A DNA stretch of 12,836 bases, taken from Actinomycetota bacterium. Its GTDB lineage: Bacteria; Actinomycetota; Actinomycetes; Nanopelagicales; Nanopelagicaceae. The stretch spans positions 1 to 12,836 of the forward strand of contig SXMA01000052.1 of assembly GCA_005777515.1 (NCBI GenBank), given 5' to 3'. Position numbers and translations under genes: made by a program. This document shows, piece after piece, positions 7,623 through 12,836 of this stretch (positions are counted from its first letter, which is position 1; the number at the start of each line of letters is the position of its first letter). Below the pieces are notes generated by a model. The model saw nothing but the letters and a program-made list of their open reading frames with translations. It was not told the origin of the DNA and did not search any database.

Positions 7623-8408
7623 ATGGAACCTTTATTGCGCTGCGTTGAGGTGGAAGTTCTTAGATCCAGTAAGCGCATTTTAGGGCCCATTTCTTGGCAG
7701 ATAAGTCCGCAGGAAAGATGGGTCATCCTTGGTCCAAATGGAGCGGGCAAAACAACTCTTCTGCAATTACTTGCTGCCTTAATACACCCAAGCAAAGGCA
7801 GTGTGGAAATTCTTGGCGAGAAGTTGGGATCAACTGATGTCTTTGAGTTAAGGCCCAGAATTGGATTTACTTCTAGCGCAATGATGGAATTTCTCACAGG
7901 AGATGAGAAAGTAATTGACGTTGTTCTAACTGCTGCTTATGGAATCGCTGGTAGGTGGCAAGAAGATTATGACCTCTGGGATGAATCAAGGGCTAAGGCG
8001 CTTCTAAATATCTTTGGAGTGCGAGAGTTGGGAGAAAGAACCCTCTTCACCTTAAGTGAAGGCGAGAAGAAACGGGTGCAAATTTCAAGAGCTTTGATGG
8101 CAGATCCCGAACTTCTACTGCTTGATGAACCTGCTGCAGGATTAGACCTCGGAGGCCGGGAAGACATTCTCTCTCGCATAACCTCATACACAAGTGAGGA
8201 GCGCGCCCCTGCAACGGTAATTGTCACCCATCACATCGAAGAGATCCCGGCAGGCACCACGCACGCACTATTACTTAAAGAAGGTCAGGCGCTCTTTGCC
8301 GGAGAGATCTCTGAAACTCTTACCGAAGCAAATATCGAAGAAGTATTTGGCGTGAGAGTTTCATTATCCTTTAATGGTTTGCGCTATTTCGCTGCGGCAA
8401 AAGATTAA
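7623..8408 (+). CDS. Stand-alone ABC ATPase (YlmA/ModF-like)
   Basis: This 261-residue protein is a single ABC ATPase domain. The Walker A motif GPNGAGKT is at residues 37-44, the signature LSEGEKKR at 144-151, Walker B with catalytic Glu (LLLLDEP) at 164-170, the D-loop AGLDL at 172-176 and the switch histidine H203 in VTHH. The Q-loop glutamine is not obvious: the region reads IGFTSSAMM (80-88), as I recall for ATPases of the YlmA/ModF group (COG1119). A further 50 or so residues follow the H-loop. No permease or binding protein is encoded nearby, so the transported substrate, or whether it transports anything, cannot be inferred. Its TAA shares its last base with the ung ATG, so the two genes are coupled. 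This family is often annotated as an iron or molybdate transporter ATPase, but the sequence here does not prove it. Confidence 0.85.
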   Translation: MEPLLRCVEVEVLRSSKRILGPISWQISPQERWVILGPNGAGKTTLLQLLAALIHPSKGSVEILGEKLGSTDVFELRPRIGFTSSAMMEFLTGDEKVIDVVLTAAYGIAGRWQEDYDLWDESRAKALLNIFGVRELGERTLFTLSEGEKKRVQISRALMADPELLLLDEPAAGLDLGGREDILSRITSYTSEERAPATVIVTHHIEEIPAGTTHALLLKEGQALFAGEISETLTEANIEEVFGVRVSLSFNGLRYFAAAKD

Positions 8409-9058
8409 TGCTCTCGTCATTAGTTCCGGATCATTGGAGAGAAATCCTTCGTGATTACAACTCGCAGATCGATGAGCTTGGCGCGCAACTACAAGTGCGA
8501 GCTGATCAGGGCGAGCGAATCTTGCCAGATAAGAAGCATTTATTTCGCGCATTGGAGCTCAAACCTGAAATAGTGAAAGTAATTATCGTAGGGCAAGATC
8601 CTTACCCAAATATCTCAGATGCGATTGGTCTCTCCTTCGCTGTTCCTGCCAGGAAAACTGGACTGCCAGGCTCACTCTTGAACATTCAAAAAGAGATCAT
8701 GACCGATATTGGCTCAACAACAACGGCAGATGGGGATCTAACTAAGTGGGTAAGTCAAGGGGTAATGCTGCTAAATCGAGTTCTTACGGTTACGGCAGGC
8801 GAAAGTGGTTCACATTCAAAGTTAGGCTGGCAAGCAATCACCGAGAAGATCGTTTCGCACTGCGCCAATTTGGGAGCGATCGGTTTGCTCTGGGGATCTA
8901 GCGCTAGAGAGCTAGCCCATCTTTTCGACCAGAATTCTTTAGTCGAAGGTGTCCATCCAAGCCCTCTCTCAGCCCATCGAGGCTTTCTTGGATCTAAGCC
9001 ATTTTCGAGAGTTAATCAGCTTCTTGAAAACAGAGGAAAAACCGCAATTCTCTGGTGA
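8408..9058 (+). CDS. ung: Uracil-DNA glycosylase, family 1
   Basis: This 216-residue base-excision repair enzyme removes uracil from DNA. The water-activating loop GQDPYP (residues 62-67) supplies D64, and the tyrosine at 66 shapes the pocket. F77 in GLSFAVPA stacks on uracil. LLNRVLTV with N123 recognises the base, and HPSPLSAHRGF (183-193) is the DNA-intercalation loop with catalytic H183. A proline instead of histidine after GQDPY is usual in actinobacterial Ung. Length is normal. The gene starts on the last base of the ABC ATPase stop codon, an association with no obvious functional reason. A strong hairpin follows eight bases after the stop. Confidence 0.96.
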   Translation: MLSSLVPDHWREILRDYNSQIDELGAQLQVRADQGERILPDKKHLFRALELKPEIVKVIIVGQDPYPNISDAIGLSFAVPARKTGLPGSLLNIQKEIMTDIGSTTTADGDLTKWVSQGVMLLNRVLTVTAGESGSHSKLGWQAITEKIVSHCANLGAIGLLWGSSARELAHLFDQNSLVEGVHPSPLSAHRGFLGSKPFSRVNQLLENRGKTAILW

Positions 9059-9065
9059 AATGAAA

Positions 9066-9090
9066 CTGGCCCGGGATTAACCCGGGCCAG
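9066..9090. terminator. Bidirectional intrinsic terminator between ung and the permease gene
   Basis: A perfect 10-bp GC-rich inverted repeat, CTGGCCCGGG / CCCGGGCCAG, encloses a five-base ATTAA loop in the 53-base gap between two convergent genes. Read on the - strand it is followed by TTTCATTTCA, a moderate U-tract, so it should work best for the permease transcript. Read on the + strand the following ATCCCTTATA is only weakly U-rich. It is the only strong terminator hairpin I found in the window. Confidence 0.85.
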
Positions 9091-9111
9091 ATCCCTTATA
9101 ACTTATATCTA

Positions 9112-10548
9112 CTAAGCAACCCAGGCATTTATTGGGTTATTTAGGAAGTAGATCATAAATAGTCCTGCGGTGAGAAGAAGTAGAGGATGAACATCGCTAC
9201 GTCTTCCTTGCAAGTATCTGATGACTACATAGGAAACAAAACCAGCCCCAATACCTACGGAGATGTTGTAGGTAAATGGCATCAAGATGATGGTTAAGAA
9301 GGCTGGAATCGCAATTCCATAATCTTCCCAATCAATTGATTTAATCTGGGTCATCATCAAGAAACCGACGATGATCAGAGCTGGAGTGGCTGCTTCATAA
9401 GGAATAATTGCAACTAATGGAGCTAGGAAGGTAGTTAGAAGGAAGAGAACTCCAGTAACTACTGAAGCAAGTCCCGTTCTAGCGCCCTCACCAACGCCTG
9501 AAGCTGATTCGATATATGAAGTATTTGAAGAGACAGCACCAGCGCCACCTGCAACAGCTGCTAGTGAGTCAACAAGAAGGATGCGATCTGCATTTGGAGG
9601 AGTTCCATCCTTATCGTTTAATCCGGCCTCTTGTCCGATAGCCGTCATCGTTCCCATAGTGTCAAAGAAGTCAGCTAGTAGGAGAGTGAAGACCAAGAGA
9701 AGGGCTGTGATTAGTGGAACTCGATCAAATGAACCAAATAGGTTAAATGAACCAAGTAGACCAAAGTCTGGAGTTGCAACAACGGCCTCTGGCAGAGCTG
9801 GAACGTTTAGATTCCATCCCTTTGGATTTACATTGCCAGTGGCGCCGTCAAAGAGTGGCCCAATCTTAAAGGCGCTCTCAAGTGCGATTGCAAGTCCAGT
9901 TGAAATAATAATTCCAAGTAGAAGAGCAGCTTTGACCTTTCTTACCATCAAACCGATGGTTAGGAAGAGACCAAAGGCAAAGACGATTACAGGCCAGCCA
10001 ACTAATTCACCATTATTTCCAAGTGTTACTGGAACAGGTCCTGAGCCCGTGCGACGGACGAATCCGGCATCGACTAGACCAATAAGGGCGATAAATAGAC
10101 CGATACCAACAGAGATAGCGATCTTTAGCTGAGTTGGAACCGCGCGAAATACCGCAGTTCTAAAGCCAGTAAGAACTAGAACGGTGATGATGATTCCTTC
10201 AAGAACAACAAGACCCATGGCATCTGCCCAGGTCATCTTGGAGGCAATACCAACAGCTACGAAGGTGTTTAAGCCAAGGCCAGTTGCAATTGCAAGAGGG
10301 AAGTTAGCAACAACTCCCATCAGAATTGACATGACTCCAGCAATTAACGCTGTTGCGGCAGCAACGAGCGCTAGGTTTGGAACATCTCCGCCACCAAGGA
10401 ACTTTCCATCGCCGTCTTTTGCAAGACCGATGATTAGTGGATTGAGAGCAACGATATAGGCCATCGTAAAGAAGGTAACTACACCGCCACGGACTTCCTG
10501 GGCTACCGATGAGCCCCGTTGCGAGATTTTGAAGTATGTATCGAGCAT
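9112..10548 (-). CDS. NCS2 purine permease, AzgA/PbuG-like (guanine/hypoxanthine)
   Basis: This inner-membrane protein has 478 residues and about a dozen hydrophobic segments. It belongs to the AzgA-like branch of the NCS2 nucleobase permeases (PbuG, GhxP, AdeQ), proton symporters for adenine, guanine or hypoxanthine. Markers are EVRGGVVTFFTMAYIV near the N-terminus, GLGLNTF (residues 90-96), DFFDTMGTMTAIGQEAG (293-309) and SSNTSYIESASGVGEGARTG (340-359), which carry substrate-binding residues in this branch. I chose the ATG at 10548 because AAGGAAG lies just upstream of it. An in-frame GTG at 10563 would add five residues and would put that ribosome binding site inside the gene. The gene is preceded by a structured leader and followed by a strong terminator, so it is probably its own transcription unit. 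The exact purine cannot be read from sequence. Confidence 0.92.
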   Translation of the reverse strand: MLDTYFKISQRGSSVAQEVRGGVVTFFTMAYIVALNPLIIGLAKDGDGKFLGGGDVPNLALVAAATALIAGVMSILMGVVANFPLAIATGLGLNTFVAVGIASKMTWADAMGLVVLEGIIITVLVLTGFRTAVFRAVPTQLKIAISVGIGLFIALIGLVDAGFVRRTGSGPVPVTLGNNGELVGWPVIVFAFGLFLTIGLMVRKVKAALLLGIIISTGLAIALESAFKIGPLFDGATGNVNPKGWNLNVPALPEAVVATPDFGLLGSFNLFGSFDRVPLITALLLVFTLLLADFFDTMGTMTAIGQEAGLNDKDGTPPNADRILLVDSLAAVAGGAGAVSSNTSYIESASGVGEGARTGLASVVTGVLFLLTTFLAPLVAIIPYEAATPALIIVGFLMMTQIKSIDWEDYGIAIPAFLTIILMPFTYNISVGIGAGFVSYVVIRYLQGRRSDVHPLLLLTAGLFMIYFLNNPINAWVA

Positions 10549-10643
10549 GCTCTTCCTTTTCACCCCAATGAAGGGATGTCGCTAATTTTTTAACGGTGGT
10601 GGTTGCGACACCGTGTGGAGGCAGTCCACAAGCCGAAGGGAGT
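10549..10643 (-). promoter_or_regulatory. Structured 5' leader of the purine permease, possible riboswitch
   Basis: Four hairpins can form in the - strand transcript. C pairs 10614-10619 with 10625-10630 (6 bp, 5-nt loop). A pairs 10593-10598 with 10609-10614 (6 bp). B pairs 10575-10582 with 10605-10612 (8 bp including one G-U). D pairs 10561-10566 with 10573-10578 (6 bp including one G-U) just before the ribosome binding site at about 10551-10559. B shares bases with both A and D, so the RNA can adopt either A plus D or B alone. The wobble pairs in B and D would be A-C mismatches on the + strand, which favours a function in the - strand RNA. It does not contain the conserved loops of the classical purine riboswitch. 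Its ligand or regulator is unknown, and function is inferred from structure and position. Confidence 0.45.
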
Positions 10644-10649
10644 GACTTA

Positions 10650-10655
10650 AATCTA
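10650..10655 (-). promoter_or_regulatory. Candidate -10 box for the purine permease transcript
   Basis: On the - strand this reads TAGATT, matching TANNNT, beginning five bases after the stop codon of the upstream membrane-protein gene. A start about seven bases downstream would give a leader of about 95 nt before the ATG at 10548. A -35 element is not obvious, and read-through from the upstream gene is an alternative. Confidence 0.35.
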
Positions 10656-10659
10656 GTAG

Positions 10660-11322
10660 TTACCGCTTAGTAAGTCGGGAAACGACACCAAAACCAGCAG
10701 CGACTGCATACCCAATTAGCAATGCAAAAAGGGCTGTTCCAAGCCCGATTCGACCACCAAGGGCCCACCCGGCCAGGAGAACAGATACTTCAATCGCAGT
10801 TCTAACCCGCCCGACCGGGATTCCAGTTCTTCTATGCAGGGAGGTCATCCAGCCATCCCGCGGCCCTGGACCAAGAGCGCAGGTGATGTAGAGAGCTGAT
10901 CCGATACCAATTAGTCCAATGCCAATAAATACATAGAGAAGTTTAATGAGATATGAATCAGGAGTTCCAATTAGAGCAATTCCAACATCAATTCCAATAG
11001 CGATTACAACAATATTCGCAAGCGTTCCAAAACCTGGTTTCTCTTTTAATGGAATCCAAAGCAGGAGAACAAGGCAACTAATCAGAAACGTTGCACTGCC
11101 TATGGAGATGTTACTTCTTGTTGCTACTCCCTGAGCAAGAATTGACCAAGGCGCATTACCGAGCTCTGAGATGATAATTAAGCTATCGCCGATTCCAAAA
11201 ATAAAAAGTCCAAAAGTGAGGATTGAAACTCTCGATAAAGAGAGATCCCAGCGATGCGAAGCGCTCCACGGGGTTATGGGAATGGTTTTATGAGGCCTTA
11301 GCGCTTCGATAAATCTCCTCAC
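10660..11322 (-). CDS. YczE/YitT-like integral membrane protein
   Basis: This 220-residue protein belongs to the YczE/YyaS family (COG2364), membrane proteins of uncertain role. About 30 polar residues at the N-terminus are followed by roughly five membrane segments, starting at residues about 31-50 and ending near 213. Two family hallmarks are visible: the segment SELGNAPWSILAQGVA after the first helix (residues about 52-67) and GPGPRDGWMTSLHRRTG (about 150-166), matching the usual LGPRDGLM motif. The protein ends in basic RLTKR, which fits a cytoplasmic tail. The start is GTG at 11322, with TAGCGT six bases before it and no ribosome binding site, so leaderless translation is likely. It lies upstream of the purine permease on the same strand, but nothing shows a shared function. 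Confidence 0.82.
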   Translation of the reverse strand: MRRFIEALRPHKTIPITPWSASHRWDLSLSRVSILTFGLFIFGIGDSLIIISELGNAPWSILAQGVATRSNISIGSATFLISCLVLLLWIPLKEKPGFGTLANIVVIAIGIDVGIALIGTPDSYLIKLLYVFIGIGLIGIGSALYITCALGPGPRDGWMTSLHRRTGIPVGRVRTAIEVSVLLAGWALGGRIGLGTALFALLIGYAVAAGFGVVSRLTKR

Positions 11323-11328
11323 TTTCTA

Positions 11329-11334
11329 ACGCTA
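11329..11334 (-). promoter_or_regulatory. Probable leaderless promoter -10 box of the YczE-like gene
   Basis: Read on the - strand this is TAGCGT, fitting TANNNT, with the six-base spacer TAGAAA before the GTG start. It shares a 39-base divergent region with the DUF554 gene promoter. No -35 element is recognised. Confidence 0.4.
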
Positions 11335-11348
11335 CACCATTGATACTC

Positions 11349-11354
11349 TAGACT
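11349..11354 (+). promoter_or_regulatory. Probable leaderless promoter -10 box of the DUF554 gene
   Basis: TAGACT fits TANNNT and is seven bases from the ATG at 11362. There is no Shine-Dalgarno sequence. The box is only 14 bases from the divergent box at 11329-11334, so RNA polymerase bound at one would be expected to block the other. Confidence 0.4.
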
Positions 11355-11361
11355 TACTTTC

Positions 11362-12093
11362 ATGTTCGTCGGAGTCGGAACGCTTATAAATATAGTTGCG
11401 ATCATTGCAGGTGCTGCGCTAGGCGTTTTGCTTGGAAATAAGATGAGTGAAAGGACCCGGAACCTTGTGATGGATGTTCTTGGAGCTATCACCTTAATTG
11501 CTGCGGCGGGGGCAATTAAAGCTCTTTGGGACACAGATTTAAATTCATATCTGCCAGATGGCGCGCCGCTTCTAGTTTTACTGGCTTCACTTCTTGTAGG
11601 TGGATTGCTTGGTTCTCTGCTCAAGATTGAGGATCATCTTGAAGTAATTGGTATCAAATTGAAAGCGCGATTTGATAGGGATGGAAAGTCTCCTTTTGTT
11701 GAGGGTTTTGTCAGCGCTTCCCTTCTTTTTGTAATTGGACCGCTCGCGATCCTAGGAAGCATTAGCGATGGAATGTCTACCGGTATCGAGCAATTGACTT
11801 TGAAAAGTATCCTCGACTTTTTCACATCAATTGCTTTTGCGGCAGCTCTTGGTTGGGGAGTAGCTCTTTCAGCCCTGCCGGTTGGTATCTATCAATTCGC
11901 TTGGACCGGGGTTGGTTTTGCACTTGGAGCAATTCTTGAGCCGTATCAAGTTAGCGCTATGACGGCAACTGGCGGTGTCTTACTTTTAGGAATCGCTCTG
12001 AAGCTTCTTAATATCAAGCAGATAGCGATAGGTAATCTTCTTCCTGCGCTAGCACTTGCACCGCTTTTTGCCCTGATAGCCAGAACGATTTAG
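11362..12093 (+). CDS. DUF554 family membrane protein (YqgA/YdfK-like)
   Basis: This 243-residue protein matches the DUF554 family, polytopic inner-membrane proteins of unproven function, sometimes called possible transporters. Markers are the N-terminal GTLINIVAIIAGAALGVLLG (residues 6-25), a helix-rich middle, FVSASLLFVIGPLAILGSISDG (around residues 117-138, the most conserved family block), and the later ALGWGVALSALPVGIYQ. About six or seven hydrophobic segments are present, and the basic stretch KLKARFDRDGK (about 100-110) probably forms a cytoplasmic loop. The length is typical. Its ATG follows a -10-like box at a seven-base spacing. Its TAG ends on the base just before the stop codon of the convergent tdk gene, with no intervening sequence. 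Confidence 0.88.
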   Translation: MFVGVGTLINIVAIIAGAALGVLLGNKMSERTRNLVMDVLGAITLIAAAGAIKALWDTDLNSYLPDGAPLLVLLASLLVGGLLGSLLKIEDHLEVIGIKLKARFDRDGKSPFVEGFVSASLLFVIGPLAILGSISDGMSTGIEQLTLKSILDFFTSIAFAAALGWGVALSALPVGIYQFAWTGVGFALGAILEPYQVSAMTATGGVLLLGIALKLLNIKQIAIGNLLPALALAPLFALIARTI

Positions 12094-12735
12094 TTATTGA
12101 AAGGGAAGCGGCTCTCCTGATTGATGAGCGGCTCCTGAGTTTCTTGCAGTGACCTTTCTCATGTGATGGCGGCGACATAAAACTTCATAAGCCACTTCAT
12201 TCGCAGCATTTGTGTCTCCTACAACCACCTGCTCACCTTCAGTAACCATTACCCCGCCCATAGTTCTGGCATTATGAGTTGCACGCCTCCCGCACCAGCA
12301 GAGAGCCTCTACTTGAAGGGGTTGAACTCGATCAGCTAGCTCGATTAACCTGGCAGATCCAGGGAAGAGCTTGGTGCGAAAATCAGTGAGAATTCCAAAG
12401 GCATAAACTTCGATTCCAAGGCCATCCGCGATTCTGGCTAACTGTTCAACTTGCTCTGGGGCGTAAAACTGGGCCTCATCGCAGATTACATAATCAATTC
12501 GCTTCCCCGTTGAGAGTTGGTCAACTACAAACTTATGAAGGTCCATCTCAAGTGATACTTCTAAAGCCTCTGAAGTCAGCCCGAGACGAGATGAAATCTT
12601 TCCGCTTCCTGCTCGGTCACGATTGGTAAAGAGCAAACCAGCCCTTCCGCGGCTTTGATGATTGTGAGCGGTCTGAAGAGCTAACGTTGATTTGCCGCTA
12701 TCCATGGTTCCGCAGTAATAAATCAGCTCTGCCAT
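12094..12735 (-). CDS. tdk: Thymidine kinase, type II
   Basis: This 213-residue cytoplasmic enzyme phosphorylates thymidine with ATP in pyrimidine salvage. The P-loop is GTMDSGKST (residues 9-17), where many homologues have GPMFSGKST. CDEAQF (85-90) gives the Mg-binding D86 and catalytic E87. The lasso domain zinc site is C146 and C148 in CWCGRRATHNAR plus C187 and H190 in CRRHH, a CxC form that I recall from other actinobacteria. GVMVTEGEQVVVGD (161-174) is part of the thymidine-binding lasso. Its 20 or so C-terminal residues are polar and poorly conserved. It starts 17 bases after an unidentified upstream gene on the same strand, probably in one operon; a GGGGA stretch 8-13 bases before the ATG may serve as a weak ribosome binding site. 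Nucleobase import by the permease and salvage here are related, but the genes are not linked. Confidence 0.95.
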   Translation of the reverse strand: MAELIYYCGTMDSGKSTLALQTAHNHQSRGRAGLLFTNRDRAGSGKISSRLGLTSEALEVSLEMDLHKFVVDQLSTGKRIDYVICDEAQFYAPEQVEQLARIADGLGIEVYAFGILTDFRTKLFPGSARLIELADRVQPLQVEALCWCGRRATHNARTMGGVMVTEGEQVVVGDTNAANEVAYEVLCRRHHMRKVTARNSGAAHQSGEPLPFQ

Positions 12736-12752
12736 TTAATCGTCCCCAATAC

Positions 12753-12836
12753 CTATGCCTTTAGAAGCGAGATGATTCCAACCTCGCTATGAGTTTTGCT
12801 AATCATTTTCCGTCCTTGCAGGAATTCAATCTCCAG
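12753..12836 (-). CDS. C-terminal fragment of an unidentified protein
   Basis: The last 27 codons of a - strand reading frame enter from the right edge and end at TAG (12753-12755). The peptide contains EIEFLQGRKMISKTH and SEVGIISLLKA and resembles the end of a soluble globular protein. I do not recognise the family. Reading-frame position, strand and the 17-base gap to tdk suggest a shared operon. The open frame is short, so it could still be chance. Confidence 0.5.
   Translation of the reverse strand: MEIEFLQGRKMISKTHSEVGIISLLKA

Noticed and set aside
9581..10132. Long + strand open frame inside the permease gene
   Set aside because: It lies wholly antisense to a well-conserved membrane protein. 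Its serine-, arginine- and proline-rich product is the expected shadow of a hydrophobic protein.
10549..10563. GTG at 10563 as the permease start
   Set aside because: It would add only five residues (MKRKS) that include the ribosome binding site for the ATG at 10548. The purine-rich AAGGAAG at good spacing favours the ATG.
10549..10660. Classical purine (guanine/adenine) riboswitch or a tRNA gene
   Set aside because: The conserved aptamer loops and junction bases are absent, and no T-arm GTTCRA motif or cloverleaf can be drawn.
1..12836. CRISPR arrays, insertion sequences, phage or defence genes
   Set aside because: No direct-repeat array, transposase, integrase or defence-type gene was seen; every long frame is accounted for by a housekeeping or family-level assignment.

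Overview
This window is a compact, moderate- to low-GC bacterial chromosome segment carrying only housekeeping genes. Gene order and protein signatures point to an actinobacterium: metK-priA-def-fmt-rsmB-rpe followed by hisE-hisG, a PriA without a recognisable ATPase P-loop, a HisE resembling the mycobacterial one, a uracil-DNA glycosylase with GQDPYP, and a thymidine kinase with a CWCG zinc motif. The AT-leaning codon use, tiny intergenic gaps and many 1-4 base gene overlaps suggest a genome-reduced lineage such as the freshwater Nanopelagicales (acI). That placement is inference.

Layout. Bases 1-6706 form a + strand block: the 3' end of metK, priA, def, fmt, rsmB, rpe, hisE and hisG. It covers S-adenosylmethionine synthesis, replication restart, formyl-methionine processing, 16S rRNA methylation, the pentose phosphate pathway and the first steps of histidine synthesis. 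Bases 6711-7573 (- strand) encode phosphoserine phosphatase, but its N-terminal ACT-like domain is a separate small gene that overlaps the catalytic gene by four bases. Bases 7623-9058 (+) hold a stand-alone ABC ATPase whose stop codon overlaps the start of ung. A 10-bp perfect hairpin separates ung from the convergent purine permease gene.

Bases 9112-11322 (- strand) hold an AzgA/PbuG-type purine permease and a YczE-family membrane protein. The permease is preceded by a leader of about 95 nt with mutually exclusive hairpins. A DUF554 membrane protein gene (11362-12093, +) abuts, without a single spare base, the convergent thymidine kinase gene (12094-12735, -). The C-terminal 27 codons of an unidentified - strand gene close the window.

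Many genes that start a transcription unit have a TANNNT box 5-8 bases before the start codon and no Shine-Dalgarno sequence, the arrangement expected for leaderless mRNAs. The permease is the exception: it has a strong ribosome binding site and a structured leader. I saw no mobile element, CRISPR array, tRNA, rRNA or phage gene. The most interesting points are the permease leader, the split SerB and the repeated leaderless-promoter pattern. No clearly new multi-gene system is visible.
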